This document shows, piece by piece, positions 1 to 8,111 of a DNA stretch of 64,000 nucleotides (position 1 is its first letter; each line of letters starts with the position of its first letter). The stretch is from Betaproteobacteria bacterium (GTDB taxonomy: Bacteria; Pseudomonadota; Gammaproteobacteria; Burkholderiales; Casimicrobiaceae), in assembly GCA_016716425.1 (NCBI GenBank), contig JADJWJ010000005.1:186001-250000 (forward strand), in the 5' to 3' direction. The notes under the pieces are model-generated. The model made no database searches and had not been told where the DNA came from. It saw nothing but the letters and a program-made list of their open reading frames with translations. Both the position numbers and the translations under genes were made by a program.

Positions 1-1
1 C

Positions 2-438
2 GGCATGGGCGGTCCCATCCTCTACCTTTTCAACGACGCCGTGCCGGCCGACGTCACCGGCGAGTACCAGCTGCTTCAGCTCCACGATGCCGACAGTCCC
101 GGGGGACCCGTCTGCGCAAGGGCCACGAGTACGCGTTCGAGCTGGCGGCGGTGCCCACCAGCACCGGGGGCAGCTGCGGAATCGTCAAGGGACCCGCTGC
201 GAGCGGCTACGGCAACGGCCAGGCGTACTACGAGGACGTCGGCGTCAACGTCCCCGGCTTCATCCCGATCGACGCCAACGGCGGCGACCTTCCGTTCAGC
301 AGCGGTGCGCTGGGGCGCAGTCCGGATCCTGCGCCGGCGGCGTCACCCGCCTGCCGGCAGCGGCCCGGCACGACGAAGCCGCGCGGCGAACGGCGAATCA
401 GCCGAGCCGGATCGCGAGCCGCTGCAGCTCGAGGTTGA
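2..438 (+). pseudogene. Frame-shifted 3' part of an unidentified small protein gene
   Basis: The gene enters from the left edge. Reading from base 2 gives a protein-like stretch (YLFNDAVPADVTGEYQLLQL) to about base 110. The next frame then continues sensibly (KGHEYAFELAAVPTSTGG) to about base 310. Adding one G to the run of five G at 109-115 joins the two pieces, so a one-base undercall or a real frameshift lies there. After about base 320 the reading turns low-complexity Arg/Pro/Ala, and the true end is unclear. No family was recognised. Its tail runs against the converging end of the minus-strand regulator. It could be a sequencing artefact in an intact gene. Confidence 0.35.
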
Positions 439-1745
439 CCGCGTTGCGGTTGCGGAAGCTGTCGCGGAACTCGGGCGGAACGTGCCGCTCGGCGGTGTCG
501 CGCAGCCACGCGGCACCGCGGGCGGCGAGCTGCCGCGCCTCGCCGGCGAGGCCGGCCTGCTGGAGGACGATGGCCGCGTTGCGCACGATGGCGGGCCACG
601 TCAGGTCGTCGGTGCCCTGCCCATCCGCGACCACGACCGAAAGCCGGGCGTGCGCGACCGCGCTGTCGAAGGCACCCGCCTGCGCCTCACCTCGCGCGAC
701 GCGCGACAGCGCGGATGCTTCGAGCCCGCGGAACCCGGCTTGCCGTGCCGCAGCCAGCACGTCGCGCGCCAGCGCGAGACCCTCCGCCGGCGCGGCGAGG
801 TCGACGAGCCGCAGCGATGCACACAGCTGCACGAAGTGTAGCGCGTCCCCCTCCAGCAGGGCATGCCCGCGCTCCGCAGCGTCGCCGGGCCGGGCATTCC
901 CCTCGGCGGCAAACCGCAGGTCGAGCAGCACGGCCTCGTGCTCCTTGCTGGGCGTATGGGCCTCCCGCTTCGCCTGCGCGCGATCCTGCTGGGCCCGGGC
1001 ATGCTGGCCGAGATCGAGCCAGATTCCGCGCACGCGCATAGGTGCCGAAAAGGTCGAACGCGACTCGCGCGCGCGCGACGGCGATCGCGGCGTGCGCACG
1101 CACCAGCGCCTCGTCGTACCGTCCCAGCAGACGAAGCGCCAGTGCCGCCATGTAATGACTCGAGTCGCTGGCGCCTTCGATTCCGTCGTGCCACTGCCGC
1201 GGCAGCGCGTCGGCCCGCTCGATCGCGGCAAGCGCCGTCTCCGGCTGACCAAGGCGCAGGCGCGCATGTGCCACATGTCCGAGCGCCGAAATCGCCATGG
1301 CGTGAGAGCCGCAGGCCAGTGCTTCGGAAACGGATTCGTCGAACAGGGCCGCCGCGCGCTGTACCTGCTCCGAGCGACTGAAGACGTAGCCGGCCTTCGC
1401 AAGCAGTGTGCAGCGCTCCGGGAGCGCCGGCCAGCGGCGTGCCTCCGGGAGGAGATCCTCGGTCACCCGGGCGGCGCTTTCGTGATCGCCCAACGACGCA
1501 TGCAGCACCGCGACATTCAGCGCGCCGGCGGCGCGAAGCCAGTCCCAGCCCACTTCGGTCGCCAGCGCCACCGCGCGCTGCTGCAGCGCAAGCGCCTCGT
1601 CGAGTCGTTCCTTGCGAACCATGTGGTAGTCGACGCGCGACTGCAGCGCGTGGACGCGATCCCTGGGCTCGACCGCCAGCTCGTCGAGCCGGTCGAGCAG
1701 CGGCCGGAGAGACGACCGTCGCCAACGCGGCGAACGCCTGCTACG
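398..1745 (-). pseudogene. C-terminal TPR half of the SARP-type regulator, out of frame with its N-terminal half
   Basis: This is the rest of the regulator whose N-terminal half ends at 1741. Between about 1800 and 1690 the minus-strand reading needs several small frame corrections to continue as a helical repeat region (for example RPLLDRLDELAVEPRDRV). It then reads well to about 1045, where another shift inside a GC-alternating stretch moves it into the frame ending at 398 (GIWLDLGQHARAQQ onward, ending in LQRLAIRLG). The repeating helix-pair pattern with small residues resembles the TPR domains at the C-terminus of AfsR/MalT-like regulators. Three or more frame changes within about 100 bp suggest either a poorly resolved sequence or true decay. 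Confidence 0.6.
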
Positions 1746-3714
1746 GCGTCGCGGTGGTCGGCTTCCAGCGCCGCGGCCGCACCAGGAACTCGACCCCCTC
1801 GCGCGGACGCATCGCGGCATTCGCCCGGTCGGCCGCCCTGCGCAGCCACGGCAGCGCACGCTGCGGCGTCGTCGTCGCCTCCCAGTGCGCGGCGATGCGC
1901 GCCGGCTCGCCGTCGGCGCGCTCCAGCCACTCGGCGATGGACCCGTGCGTGTGCGTCGCGATCGCCGCCGGCAGCGACCGCAGCGCCGCCTCGAACACAA
2001 GATCGTGCGCGAAGGCGGCGCCGCGCAGCACCTGTGCGGACTCGAGCTCGTTCCACGCGTCCGCCAGCGCCATCGCCGGCGTCTTCAGCACGTGCTCGGC
2101 CATCTCGATCGAGAAGTCCACGCCCGCTACCGCCGCCACCCGCGCCAGCGCGATCGCGGGTGGCGACAGCTGCCGCAGCCGCCGCTCGATCAGCGCGCCC
2201 ACGCTGGTCGGACGCGGCAGTTGCGCATCCGAGGCGCCCGTTGCCAGCGCGTGCTTCAACGTCTCCAGCGCGAACATCGGATTGCCGCCCGTGTGCCGCA
2301 CCAGCCGCTCGGCAACACTGCGGCTGTCGAGATCGGGCAGGCCGAGCGAGTCCACCAGCGCGGCCATCTGCACGACATCGAGCGGCGCCAGCGCCATCGT
2401 GTTCAATCCGAACGCTTCCTCCAGCGTGTCGCGCAGCGCCTGCGTCGCCACCGTCGGCTCGCCGGTGCGCTGCGCGAAGCCCCAGCGCAGGTCGATCTCG
2501 CGCTCGCCACCGACGATTCCGCGCAGCATGTCCACGCTCGCCTCGTCGGCAAAGTGCAGGTCGTCCAGTACGATGCCGCGCACGCCGTCACGCTGCACGT
2601 GGACCAGCACCGCCTCGACCGCCCGCTGCAGCTGCACCCGCTGCCCGTCGAGTGGCGTGGCGGTCGCGGGTAGCAGTTCCGGCAGCACGCGCGCCAGCTG
2701 CCCGCGCGACCCTTCCGGGAGTTCGGGTGGCTTGCCCGCCATGGCCGTACGCAGCAACCGCGCCAGCGTCGCGTACGGTACGCCGGCGTCGCCCGGCCGT
2801 GCCTGGATCACGACCACTCCAGGATGCTCGTGCGCGAACTCCGAAAGCGTCCGGGACTTGCCCATGCCGGCCTCGCCCAGGAGCAGAAAGGCGAGCCGCA
2901 CGTCCCAAGCCTGCGCCATTGCCGCGAGTTCCGCTTCGCGTCCGATGAGCCGCGGCGGACGCAGCACCGTGACCGGAACCCCTTGCCGAGGCGTCGCGGT
3001 CGGTGCCGAAGGTGCGGCCTTCTCGATCTGGGCCCGGAGCTCGCGCGTCTCCCGGCTCGGCTCGGTATTGAGCTCCGACCGCAGGCAACGCGCGCAATGC
3101 CGGTACGCGGCGAGCGCAGCACCGGCGTCGCCCAGCAGGTAGTGGAGCTTCATCACCCGCCGGTGCGATTCCTCGGAGCAGGGATCGAGCGCGACCAGCG
3201 CGCTGGCGTGCTCGAGCGCGGCAGCCAGGTCTCCACCCGCCTCCGCCCGCTCGGCTGCCACGGCGAGCGCATGCGCGCGCGCCCGGCAGCGCCGCTCGCG
3301 CTGTGCGGTCAGCCACTCCGCCAGGCCGCCGGCAAGCTCCGGCTCCATCGCTTCCAGAAGTTCATGCGTGTCGCCGAGGTCGTGTGCGATGTCTTCGGCC
3401 AGTTGGGCCTGCGCGGGGCCCGAGACCAGTTCCTTGCCGGTCGTTCGCTTCAGCCGGAGCAGCCGTTGCCGCAGGTTCCCGCGGGCCCGTTCGTCGTCGA
3501 CATCGGGCCACAGCAGAGAAGCCAGCCGGGCGCGCGACGTCGGCCCCTCGATCGCCAGATACGCGAGCAGCAGCGCATCCTTGGGTTCGAGGTCCTGCCC
3601 CGTCCCGCTCGGCAACTCGATGCGGCCGGTCTGGCGGAGCCAAAGGCGTCCCCCCGGCAGCGATGGCTTCGTCGTCGTTCGCGTCCGTCTCGCGGTCGTC
3701 ATCACGGTGTGCAT
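1741..3714 (-). CDS. SARP/AfsR-family transcriptional regulator (winged helix, BTAD, AAA-type ATPase), N-terminal half
   Basis: An OmpR-like winged helix comes first (SRARLASLLWPDVDDERARG, then RLLRLKRTTGKELV). A helical BTAD region follows (ALEHASALVALDPCSEESHR, LGDAGAALAAYRHCARCL). An AAA-type ATPase comes next with Walker A GEAGMGKS near residue 280 and Walker B GIVLDDLHFAD near residue 380, then a STAND-like helical part. Family members activate promoters by binding tandem short repeats with an 11-bp period. The Met at 3714 was chosen because it follows the putative operator and precedes the conserved domain; 3702 and 3795 are alternatives, but 3795 would overlap the operator. The frame stops at 1741 and the TPR half continues in other frames. 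The divergent secreted-protein genes are the likely targets, and it may autoregulate. Full function is uncertain because of the frameshifts. Confidence 0.75.
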   Translation of the reverse strand: MHTVMTTARRTRTTTKPSLPGGRLWLRQTGRIELPSGTGQDLEPKDALLLAYLAIEGPTSRARLASLLWPDVDDERARGNLRQRLLRLKRTTGKELVSGPAQAQLAEDIAHDLGDTHELLEAMEPELAGGLAEWLTAQRERRCRARAHALAVAAERAEAGGDLAAALEHASALVALDPCSEESHRRVMKLHYLLGDAGAALAAYRHCARCLRSELNTEPSRETRELRAQIEKAAPSAPTATPRQGVPVTVLRPPRLIGREAELAAMAQAWDVRLAFLLLGEAGMGKSRTLSEFAHEHPGVVVIQARPGDAGVPYATLARLLRTAMAGKPPELPEGSRGQLARVLPELLPATATPLDGQRVQLQRAVEAVLVHVQRDGVRGIVLDDLHFADEASVDMLRGIVGGEREIDLRWGFAQRTGEPTVATQALRDTLEEAFGLNTMALAPLDVVQMAALVDSLGLPDLDSRSVAERLVRHTGGNPMFALETLKHALATGASDAQLPRPTSVGALIERRLRQLSPPAIALARVAAVAGVDFSIEMAEHVLKTPAMALADAWNELESAQVLRGAAFAHDLVFEAALRSLPAAIATHTHGSIAEWLERADGEPARIAAHWEATTTPQRALPWLRRAADRANAAMRPREGVEFLVRPRRWKPTTATP

Positions 3715-3769
3715 CTTCGGTTTCGTCCTCGGGTCGGGGCCCGGGGCGGCCCTTGCCACGCTGCGCCGC

Positions 3770-3802
3770 AGGTTAGTCGGACCGGCGTCACACACACGTT
3801 AC
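3770..3802 (-). promoter_or_regulatory. Putative SARP operator and promoter of the regulator gene
   Basis: Read on the minus strand, GTAACGTGTGT (3802-3792) is followed directly by GTGACGCCGGT (3791-3781), two copies in an 11-bp period. Five bases later comes TAACCT (3775-3770), a possible -10 element with A at position 2 and T at position 6. The predicted start codon at 3714 lies about 55 bp downstream. The arrangement matches the three other sites in the window and suggests autoregulation. Binding is inferred, not shown. Confidence 0.55.
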
Positions 3803-4233
3803 AGCCTTGCGCCGGCCGGCTCGATGCCGCGCGGCAGCCGGCACAAGGGGTCACGGGTCGAACATCCGGCTGGGGCGCGCTGACGCACTGCATTGCATTG
3901 TAGTGTGGGCTCCGGCTTCGGTGCACCGGCGCAACGGCGGACCGCCGCGCGCGCGGCACCGGTGCAACACCAGGCGCGGCCAGGTACACAACGGGACCGT
4001 CGGACCCTCCGTTCGCCTCGATTCGGCGCCGTGGCGAGAGTCCGGCAACGGTCGCAACTGCTGCCTTGGCCGGAACCCGCGCGGAACCGAGGTCCACGGC
4101 GACGTTCGCCGGCACCGTCCCACTTCCGCCCATGGCGTCGATACACGATCGCGAGCTCCGATACCACCTGCCGGCGATGAGACGGATCGGCGCCGGGCGA
4201 GACTTCGCGCAGATTCTCGTTCGCGCAGATCGC

Positions 4234-4266
4234 GTGACGCCGATGTGACGGCGGCCATGCGAGGCT
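4234..4266 (+). promoter_or_regulatory. Putative SARP operator and promoter of the small secreted protein gene
   Basis: GTGACGCCGAT (4234-4244) is followed directly by GTGACGGCGGC (4245-4255), giving an 11-bp repeat period. Five bases on is GAGGCT (4261-4266), which keeps only the A2 and T6 of a -10 box. The start codon at 4375 would give a leader of about 100 nt, similar to the site at 7968. The downstream haemagglutinin-like gene has no such repeat of its own and may be co-transcribed. Confidence 0.55.
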
Positions 4267-4374
4267 GGGTCCATGACGTGCGGCGTCGGACCCGGCAGAC
4301 GGGCAGCGACGATTCACGCCACCGCGCCGTCGTCGAGCAGGAACATGTCCCAAACCGTACAACAGGAGGGTGAA

Positions 4375-4854
4375 ATGTCCCGCAAATTGACTTTGTCGGC
4401 ATGCCTGTTCGCTGCCGCCGCAGCATGGGTCGCCGTGGAACCGGCGCGCGTCGAGGCGAAACCGCCAACCGACGTGCCAGGCGCGGAGCCCTACCTCAGC
4501 ATGACCACCCTGGGGCCCTACCACGGTACGGTAGACGGGTCTTCCGCCGTCCCGATCCCCGCCGACCGGAGGCTCGTCATCGAATTCGTGGACGCGCGAA
4601 CCACCGTCCCGATTGGCGAAACGCCGATGATCACCGTATACGGCCGCACGTCCGCAGTCTCGGCGCCGATCATCCTTCCGCTGACATTGGCGCAAACGAG
4701 CTCCATTTATGACGACTATCGTAGCAGCCAGATGGTCCGGCTCTACTACGAAGGCGACGGACTGCACGGACCCTACTTCACGTGCGGCAGCACCGGCGGA
4801 TTTTCCATTAGCTACTGCACGGTCACGATATCGGGCTATCTCATCGGCAAGTGA
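4375..4854 (+). CDS. Small secreted protein of unknown function
   Basis: The product has 159 residues. A clear Sec signal peptide (MSRKLTLSACLFAAAAAWVA, cleavage probably near the AKPP region) is followed by a beta-rich mature domain with two cysteines near the C-terminus (YFTCGSTGG and ISYCTV) that could form a disulphide. The ATG at 4375 was chosen because a strong AGGAGGG ribosome-binding site lies just upstream; a longer in-frame reading from 4273 has no such site. I do not recognise the family. It sits 130 bp before the exoprotein gene and carries an upstream putative SARP operator, so it may be co-produced with the secreted proteins that follow. Confidence 0.8.
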   Translation: MSRKLTLSACLFAAAAAWVAVEPARVEAKPPTDVPGAEPYLSMTTLGPYHGTVDGSSAVPIPADRRLVIEFVDARTTVPIGETPMITVYGRTSAVSAPIILPLTLAQTSSIYDDYRSSQMVRLYYEGDGLHGPYFTCGSTGGFSISYCTVTISGYLIGK

Positions 4855-4983
4855 TCGTGCGACGCGTTCGCTGATCCTGTGCGGGACCCACGGCGCGACA
4901 CCCGTCGCCGACATGTAGGCGAACCCTGCGCAGCGAACGCCGGGGCGTCGTACGTGCCTTCACTCAAGGGGAGTAAAGCAACA

Positions 4984-7884
4984 ATGAAGACGATCGTACA
5001 TGCACGGTTCACTCCGCGGCCGCTGGTGCTCGCGATGGCGCTCGCCGCGGGTGCGGCCCAGGCGGCACCTACGCCGAACCAGATGCCCGGAAACGGACTC
5101 TTCGCGCAGGCGAGCCTGTCGGGTGCGGTCGCGGTGAACGGCGTTGCGACGCCGCTGGGCTCGGCCATCATCAACCTGCCGAACGGCACACGCATCGACG
5201 TGCAGGACAAGGTCGTGCTGCGCTGGGGTGTCGTGGGCGGTCCGGCCGACGTCAATCCGGCCGGCTTCAACCTCGGTGCCGGGGCGCAACTCACGTTCGG
5301 GGGCTCCGGCCTGACGACCGCCCCGGGCGTGCTGATCGTCGACGTCTCGGGCAATCCGTCGCAGGTCTACGGCACGCTCGTCGCGACGAACGTGCCGTGG
5401 GCGGGGTGCCCGGTCTGCAACTTCGCGCCGGCGATCTGGCTCGCCAACGCGAACGGCATCGTGATCGGACCCGGGGCACATGTCGTCGCCCCCAAGGGCG
5501 TCGGGCTCGTCGGCGCCGACCTCGACAATGCAACGTCGCGCAACGAGTTCGTCGGCAACAACGGCTGGGTCGCCCCGGCCGCGCCGGCGTACGGTACGTC
5601 GTACGTCAGCTTCGGGACGGTGACGGGCAACGTGTCGATCGCGGGCGCGATCAACGGGGACCTCATCGCCAACGCGCCCGCGCCTTACGTGTTCGTCGCG
5701 GGGGACAGCCTGCGCGTGCTCAACACGGGCAACCTGTTCGGCGGAACGGTCTACCTGCAGGCGGGACTCACGCACGTGCCAACCGTCGCCGCCATCGACG
5801 GCGTCGCGGGTGCGAGCGCGAGCCGGTCGTTCTCGCTCGACAGCATGTCCACGGTGGGCGGGAAGAACGTCGGCCCCTTCCCCGGCTACCTCGCCATCGT
5901 CGGGGGCGCCGGCGGCGACGTGGTGAACGAGGGATCGATCGCCGCGGGCGGGCCGTCCGCGCTCGTCAGCCTGCTGGCTTCGGGCAGCGTGCGCAGCGGC
6001 ATGGCCGGCAGCAGCAACACCCTCGTCGGGCTGTTCTCCGACGCGACGATCGAGATCAATTCCTACTCGGACTCGGGCAAGGTCGAGCTGTACAACGTGG
6101 TTTCCGGTTACACGACGAACGCGTCGCTCCAGCAATTGGGCATCAACGTCCCGTCCTACACCGACGGCTTCAGCCCCGACGTCACGATCCAGGCGCTGAC
6201 GCCCGGGGCGCAGCCGTCGGCGATCACGACCACCGGCTACGTCGACATCTTCGGCGGCAACGTCCTCGTCGACAGCACGATCAACCACCAGCCGAATCCG
6301 CCGGGCGTGAACACCGACTCGTTGCTGATCGTCGGCACCAAGTCGGTGACGATTCGAGCGAACATCGGTGCCGGCGACGCCGTCGGGGTCGAGGCGCACG
6401 GGCCGCTCGTCATATCCGGCGATGTGAGCGCGGGCCTGGCGGGCATGGCGGGCGGTCTGCGCGTCCTCAACGAAGAGGAAGGCGCCCCGACCACGATTTC
6501 CGGGACGCTCTTCCAGCCGGTCACGGCAATGGCCGACCTCGGCGTCGGCGTCGTGGGTCCGCTGATGCTCACGTCGACCGCGCACCTTGTCTCGCTGGGC
6601 ACCGGCATCACGGTCGAGAACTTCGGCACGGCGGCCGGGAACACGACGACCGTCGCGGGCGTCGTGGAAGGCGGCGCCGTGATCGTCCGCAACGGCTGGA
6701 CCGGCGGGCCGGTCGGCGCTCCGCTCGTCGTCTCCGGGGCCGTTCGCGCCCTGGACAGTGTGACCGTCTGGAACTACCCCGGCGCGGTCGGAAACACGAC
6801 GACGATCAGCGGCACGATCGACGCCGGTGGACTCGCCTACGTCGTGCACCAGGGCACGCCGCTCGACATGCTGACGATCTCCGGTTCGGTGACGGCCGGA
6901 ATCGACGCCACCGTGCGGAGCAGCGGCGGCGCCCGCCTGGGGGAGATCGGCGCGGCCCGTGACATCCTTGCGACGGTGTCGGGAACCATGCTGACCATCG
7001 ACGGCCCGTGGACGGCGGGGAACGCGATCGACCTCCTTTCGCCGCTGGCAATGACCAAGCTGACGCCCGCTGGCGCGCTCACCGCCCCCACGGTGATGCT
7101 GGAGGGACTGTCGTTCACCGGCGTCAACGCCGCCGGCGCGCCCTTCGCGAACATCGGCGAGAAACCGACCGCCCAGGTCGTCACCAACGACCTCGAGGTC
7201 ACGCTGACCGGATCGATCAACGCACCGGTCGCCGGCAACACCAACTGGCTGCTCAATTCGATGGACGTGGCCCCGCTCACGACGCTGGCGCCGGTGCTCG
7301 TCAGCGTCTCGGCCGAGAGCGGCGGCTTCCAGGCGGTGAACCTGCGCGTGCTGGGCGACGCGATCGTCGACTCGGGTGCGACGAGGACGCCGTTCATCGG
7401 CGTGCCACTGACGACGGGCGGGCTGCCGGCGGGCGGCATCCAGGGCAACCTGGGCAGTCAGCTCATCCTGCAGGCGGACGGCTACATGCGCGTAATGGGC
7501 GCGCCAACCGGCTCGCTAATCGGTCCGCCGGTCGCCTTCCAGTGGCCCGGCGGCGCCGTATTCCGCGCCGGTACCACGCTGCAGACGTTCGCCCCGGTGT
7601 ACAACGCGTGGACGACCACGTCGCCGCCGTTCGGCGGACTCTTCTTCGAGGCGCCCTTCGTCGCGCTTGGCTCGTACCTCGCGACCAGCGGCACCGCGTG
7701 GGCGAACTTCAGCACGCCGCCGGTCACGGGCGATCCGACCGTCTACCAGATCCGGAAGACGGGCGCGAACGTGTTCGGGTTCGCGGCGACGACCGCGTTC
7801 GTGAAGAACGCGTACTCGCAGACCGTGACGGGCGGCACGCCGTGCGTGGCGACCGGCCCGACCACATGGACGGCCTGTCCATAG
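4984..7884 (+). CDS. Filamentous-haemagglutinin-like secreted exoprotein (TPS-domain-like)
   Basis: The product has 966 residues. The signal peptide ends near AAGAAQAAPTP. The N-terminal third resembles the beta-helical secretion domain of two-partner-secretion exoproteins: short Gly/Asn/Val-rich strands and a motif ANANGIVIGPGAHV comparable to the NPNGI motif. The remainder is a long repetitive beta-helix-like region (many TISG, TVSG and VTAG turns). Such proteins cross the outer membrane through a TpsB transporter and act in adhesion or interaction; no tpsB gene lies in this window. ATG 4984 has AAGGGGAG upstream. A terminator-like hairpin follows. TPS assignment is by composition and motif, so the precise role is uncertain. 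Confidence 0.7.
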   Translation: MKTIVHARFTPRPLVLAMALAAGAAQAAPTPNQMPGNGLFAQASLSGAVAVNGVATPLGSAIINLPNGTRIDVQDKVVLRWGVVGGPADVNPAGFNLGAGAQLTFGGSGLTTAPGVLIVDVSGNPSQVYGTLVATNVPWAGCPVCNFAPAIWLANANGIVIGPGAHVVAPKGVGLVGADLDNATSRNEFVGNNGWVAPAAPAYGTSYVSFGTVTGNVSIAGAINGDLIANAPAPYVFVAGDSLRVLNTGNLFGGTVYLQAGLTHVPTVAAIDGVAGASASRSFSLDSMSTVGGKNVGPFPGYLAIVGGAGGDVVNEGSIAAGGPSALVSLLASGSVRSGMAGSSNTLVGLFSDATIEINSYSDSGKVELYNVVSGYTTNASLQQLGINVPSYTDGFSPDVTIQALTPGAQPSAITTTGYVDIFGGNVLVDSTINHQPNPPGVNTDSLLIVGTKSVTIRANIGAGDAVGVEAHGPLVISGDVSAGLAGMAGGLRVLNEEEGAPTTISGTLFQPVTAMADLGVGVVGPLMLTSTAHLVSLGTGITVENFGTAAGNTTTVAGVVEGGAVIVRNGWTGGPVGAPLVVSGAVRALDSVTVWNYPGAVGNTTTISGTIDAGGLAYVVHQGTPLDMLTISGSVTAGIDATVRSSGGARLGEIGAARDILATVSGTMLTIDGPWTAGNAIDLLSPLAMTKLTPAGALTAPTVMLEGLSFTGVNAAGAPFANIGEKPTAQVVTNDLEVTLTGSINAPVAGNTNWLLNSMDVAPLTTLAPVLVSVSAESGGFQAVNLRVLGDAIVDSGATRTPFIGVPLTTGGLPAGGIQGNLGSQLILQADGYMRVMGAPTGSLIGPPVAFQWPGGAVFRAGTTLQTFAPVYNAWTTTSPPFGGLFFEAPFVALGSYLATSGTAWANFSTPPVTGDPTVYQIRKTGANVFGFAATTAFVKNAYSQTVTGGTPCVATGPTTWTACP

Positions 7885-7912
7885 TCAGCCCGGTTCTCCG
7901 ATGCTGGACCTC

Positions 7913-7938
7913 AAAGGCGCCTCCGGGCGCCCTTTCTT
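7913..7938 (+). terminator. Rho-independent terminator after the exoprotein gene
   Basis: AAAGGCGCC, loop TCCG, then GGCGCCCTTT form a stem with one bulged C, followed by the T-rich TTTCTTCC. It lies 28 bp after the stop codon and just before the next operator, so it separates the two transcription units. Confidence 0.65.
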
Positions 7939-7967
7939 CCTACGGCCGCTTCCGTCGTCCGATCCGC

Positions 7968-8000
7968 GTGACGCCGGTGTGACGCCGGTCGATCCAACAT
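7968..8000 (+). promoter_or_regulatory. Putative SARP operator and promoter of DUF5648-peptidase paralogue 1
   Basis: Two identical copies of GTGACGCCGGT abut (7968-7978 and 7979-7989), the clearest 11-bp repeat of the four sites. Five bases later lies CAACAT (7995-8000), a possible -10 element. The GTG start at 8112 is about 105 nt downstream of the inferred transcription start. No good -35 box is seen apart from the repeats, as expected for a SARP-activated promoter. Confidence 0.6.
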
Positions 8001-8111
8001 CCACTCAGAGCGCGGGACGGCGCGCCCGAGGCGCGTAGCAGTGGAAGCGGGGAAATCGTCCCCACGTCGACCGGCTTGGCATTGCATGGACCGCACATAG
8101 AGGAGAACGTC

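Larger units (their letters stand above)
3715..4374. other. Divergent 660-bp intergenic region with two putative operators
   Basis: This gap separates the minus-strand regulator from the plus-strand secreted-protein genes. It holds the two putative SARP sites listed separately (3770-3802 and 4234-4266). Between them I see no convincing gene: the open frames are high-GC artefacts without a signal peptide or domain-like composition. A short direct repeat, CGCGCAGAT, occurs twice 16 bp apart just upstream of the second operator (about 4206 and 4222). Confidence 0.5.

Noticed and set aside
87..2948. A 953-codon plus-strand open frame over the regulator
   Set aside because: The composition is Arg/Pro/Ala-rich and domain-free. 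The minus strand reads as winged helix, BTAD and ATPase with intact Walker motifs.
4206..4230. CGCGCAGAT repeated 16 bp apart as a second regulator site
   Set aside because: It occurs only at this promoter and not at the other three putative operator sites.
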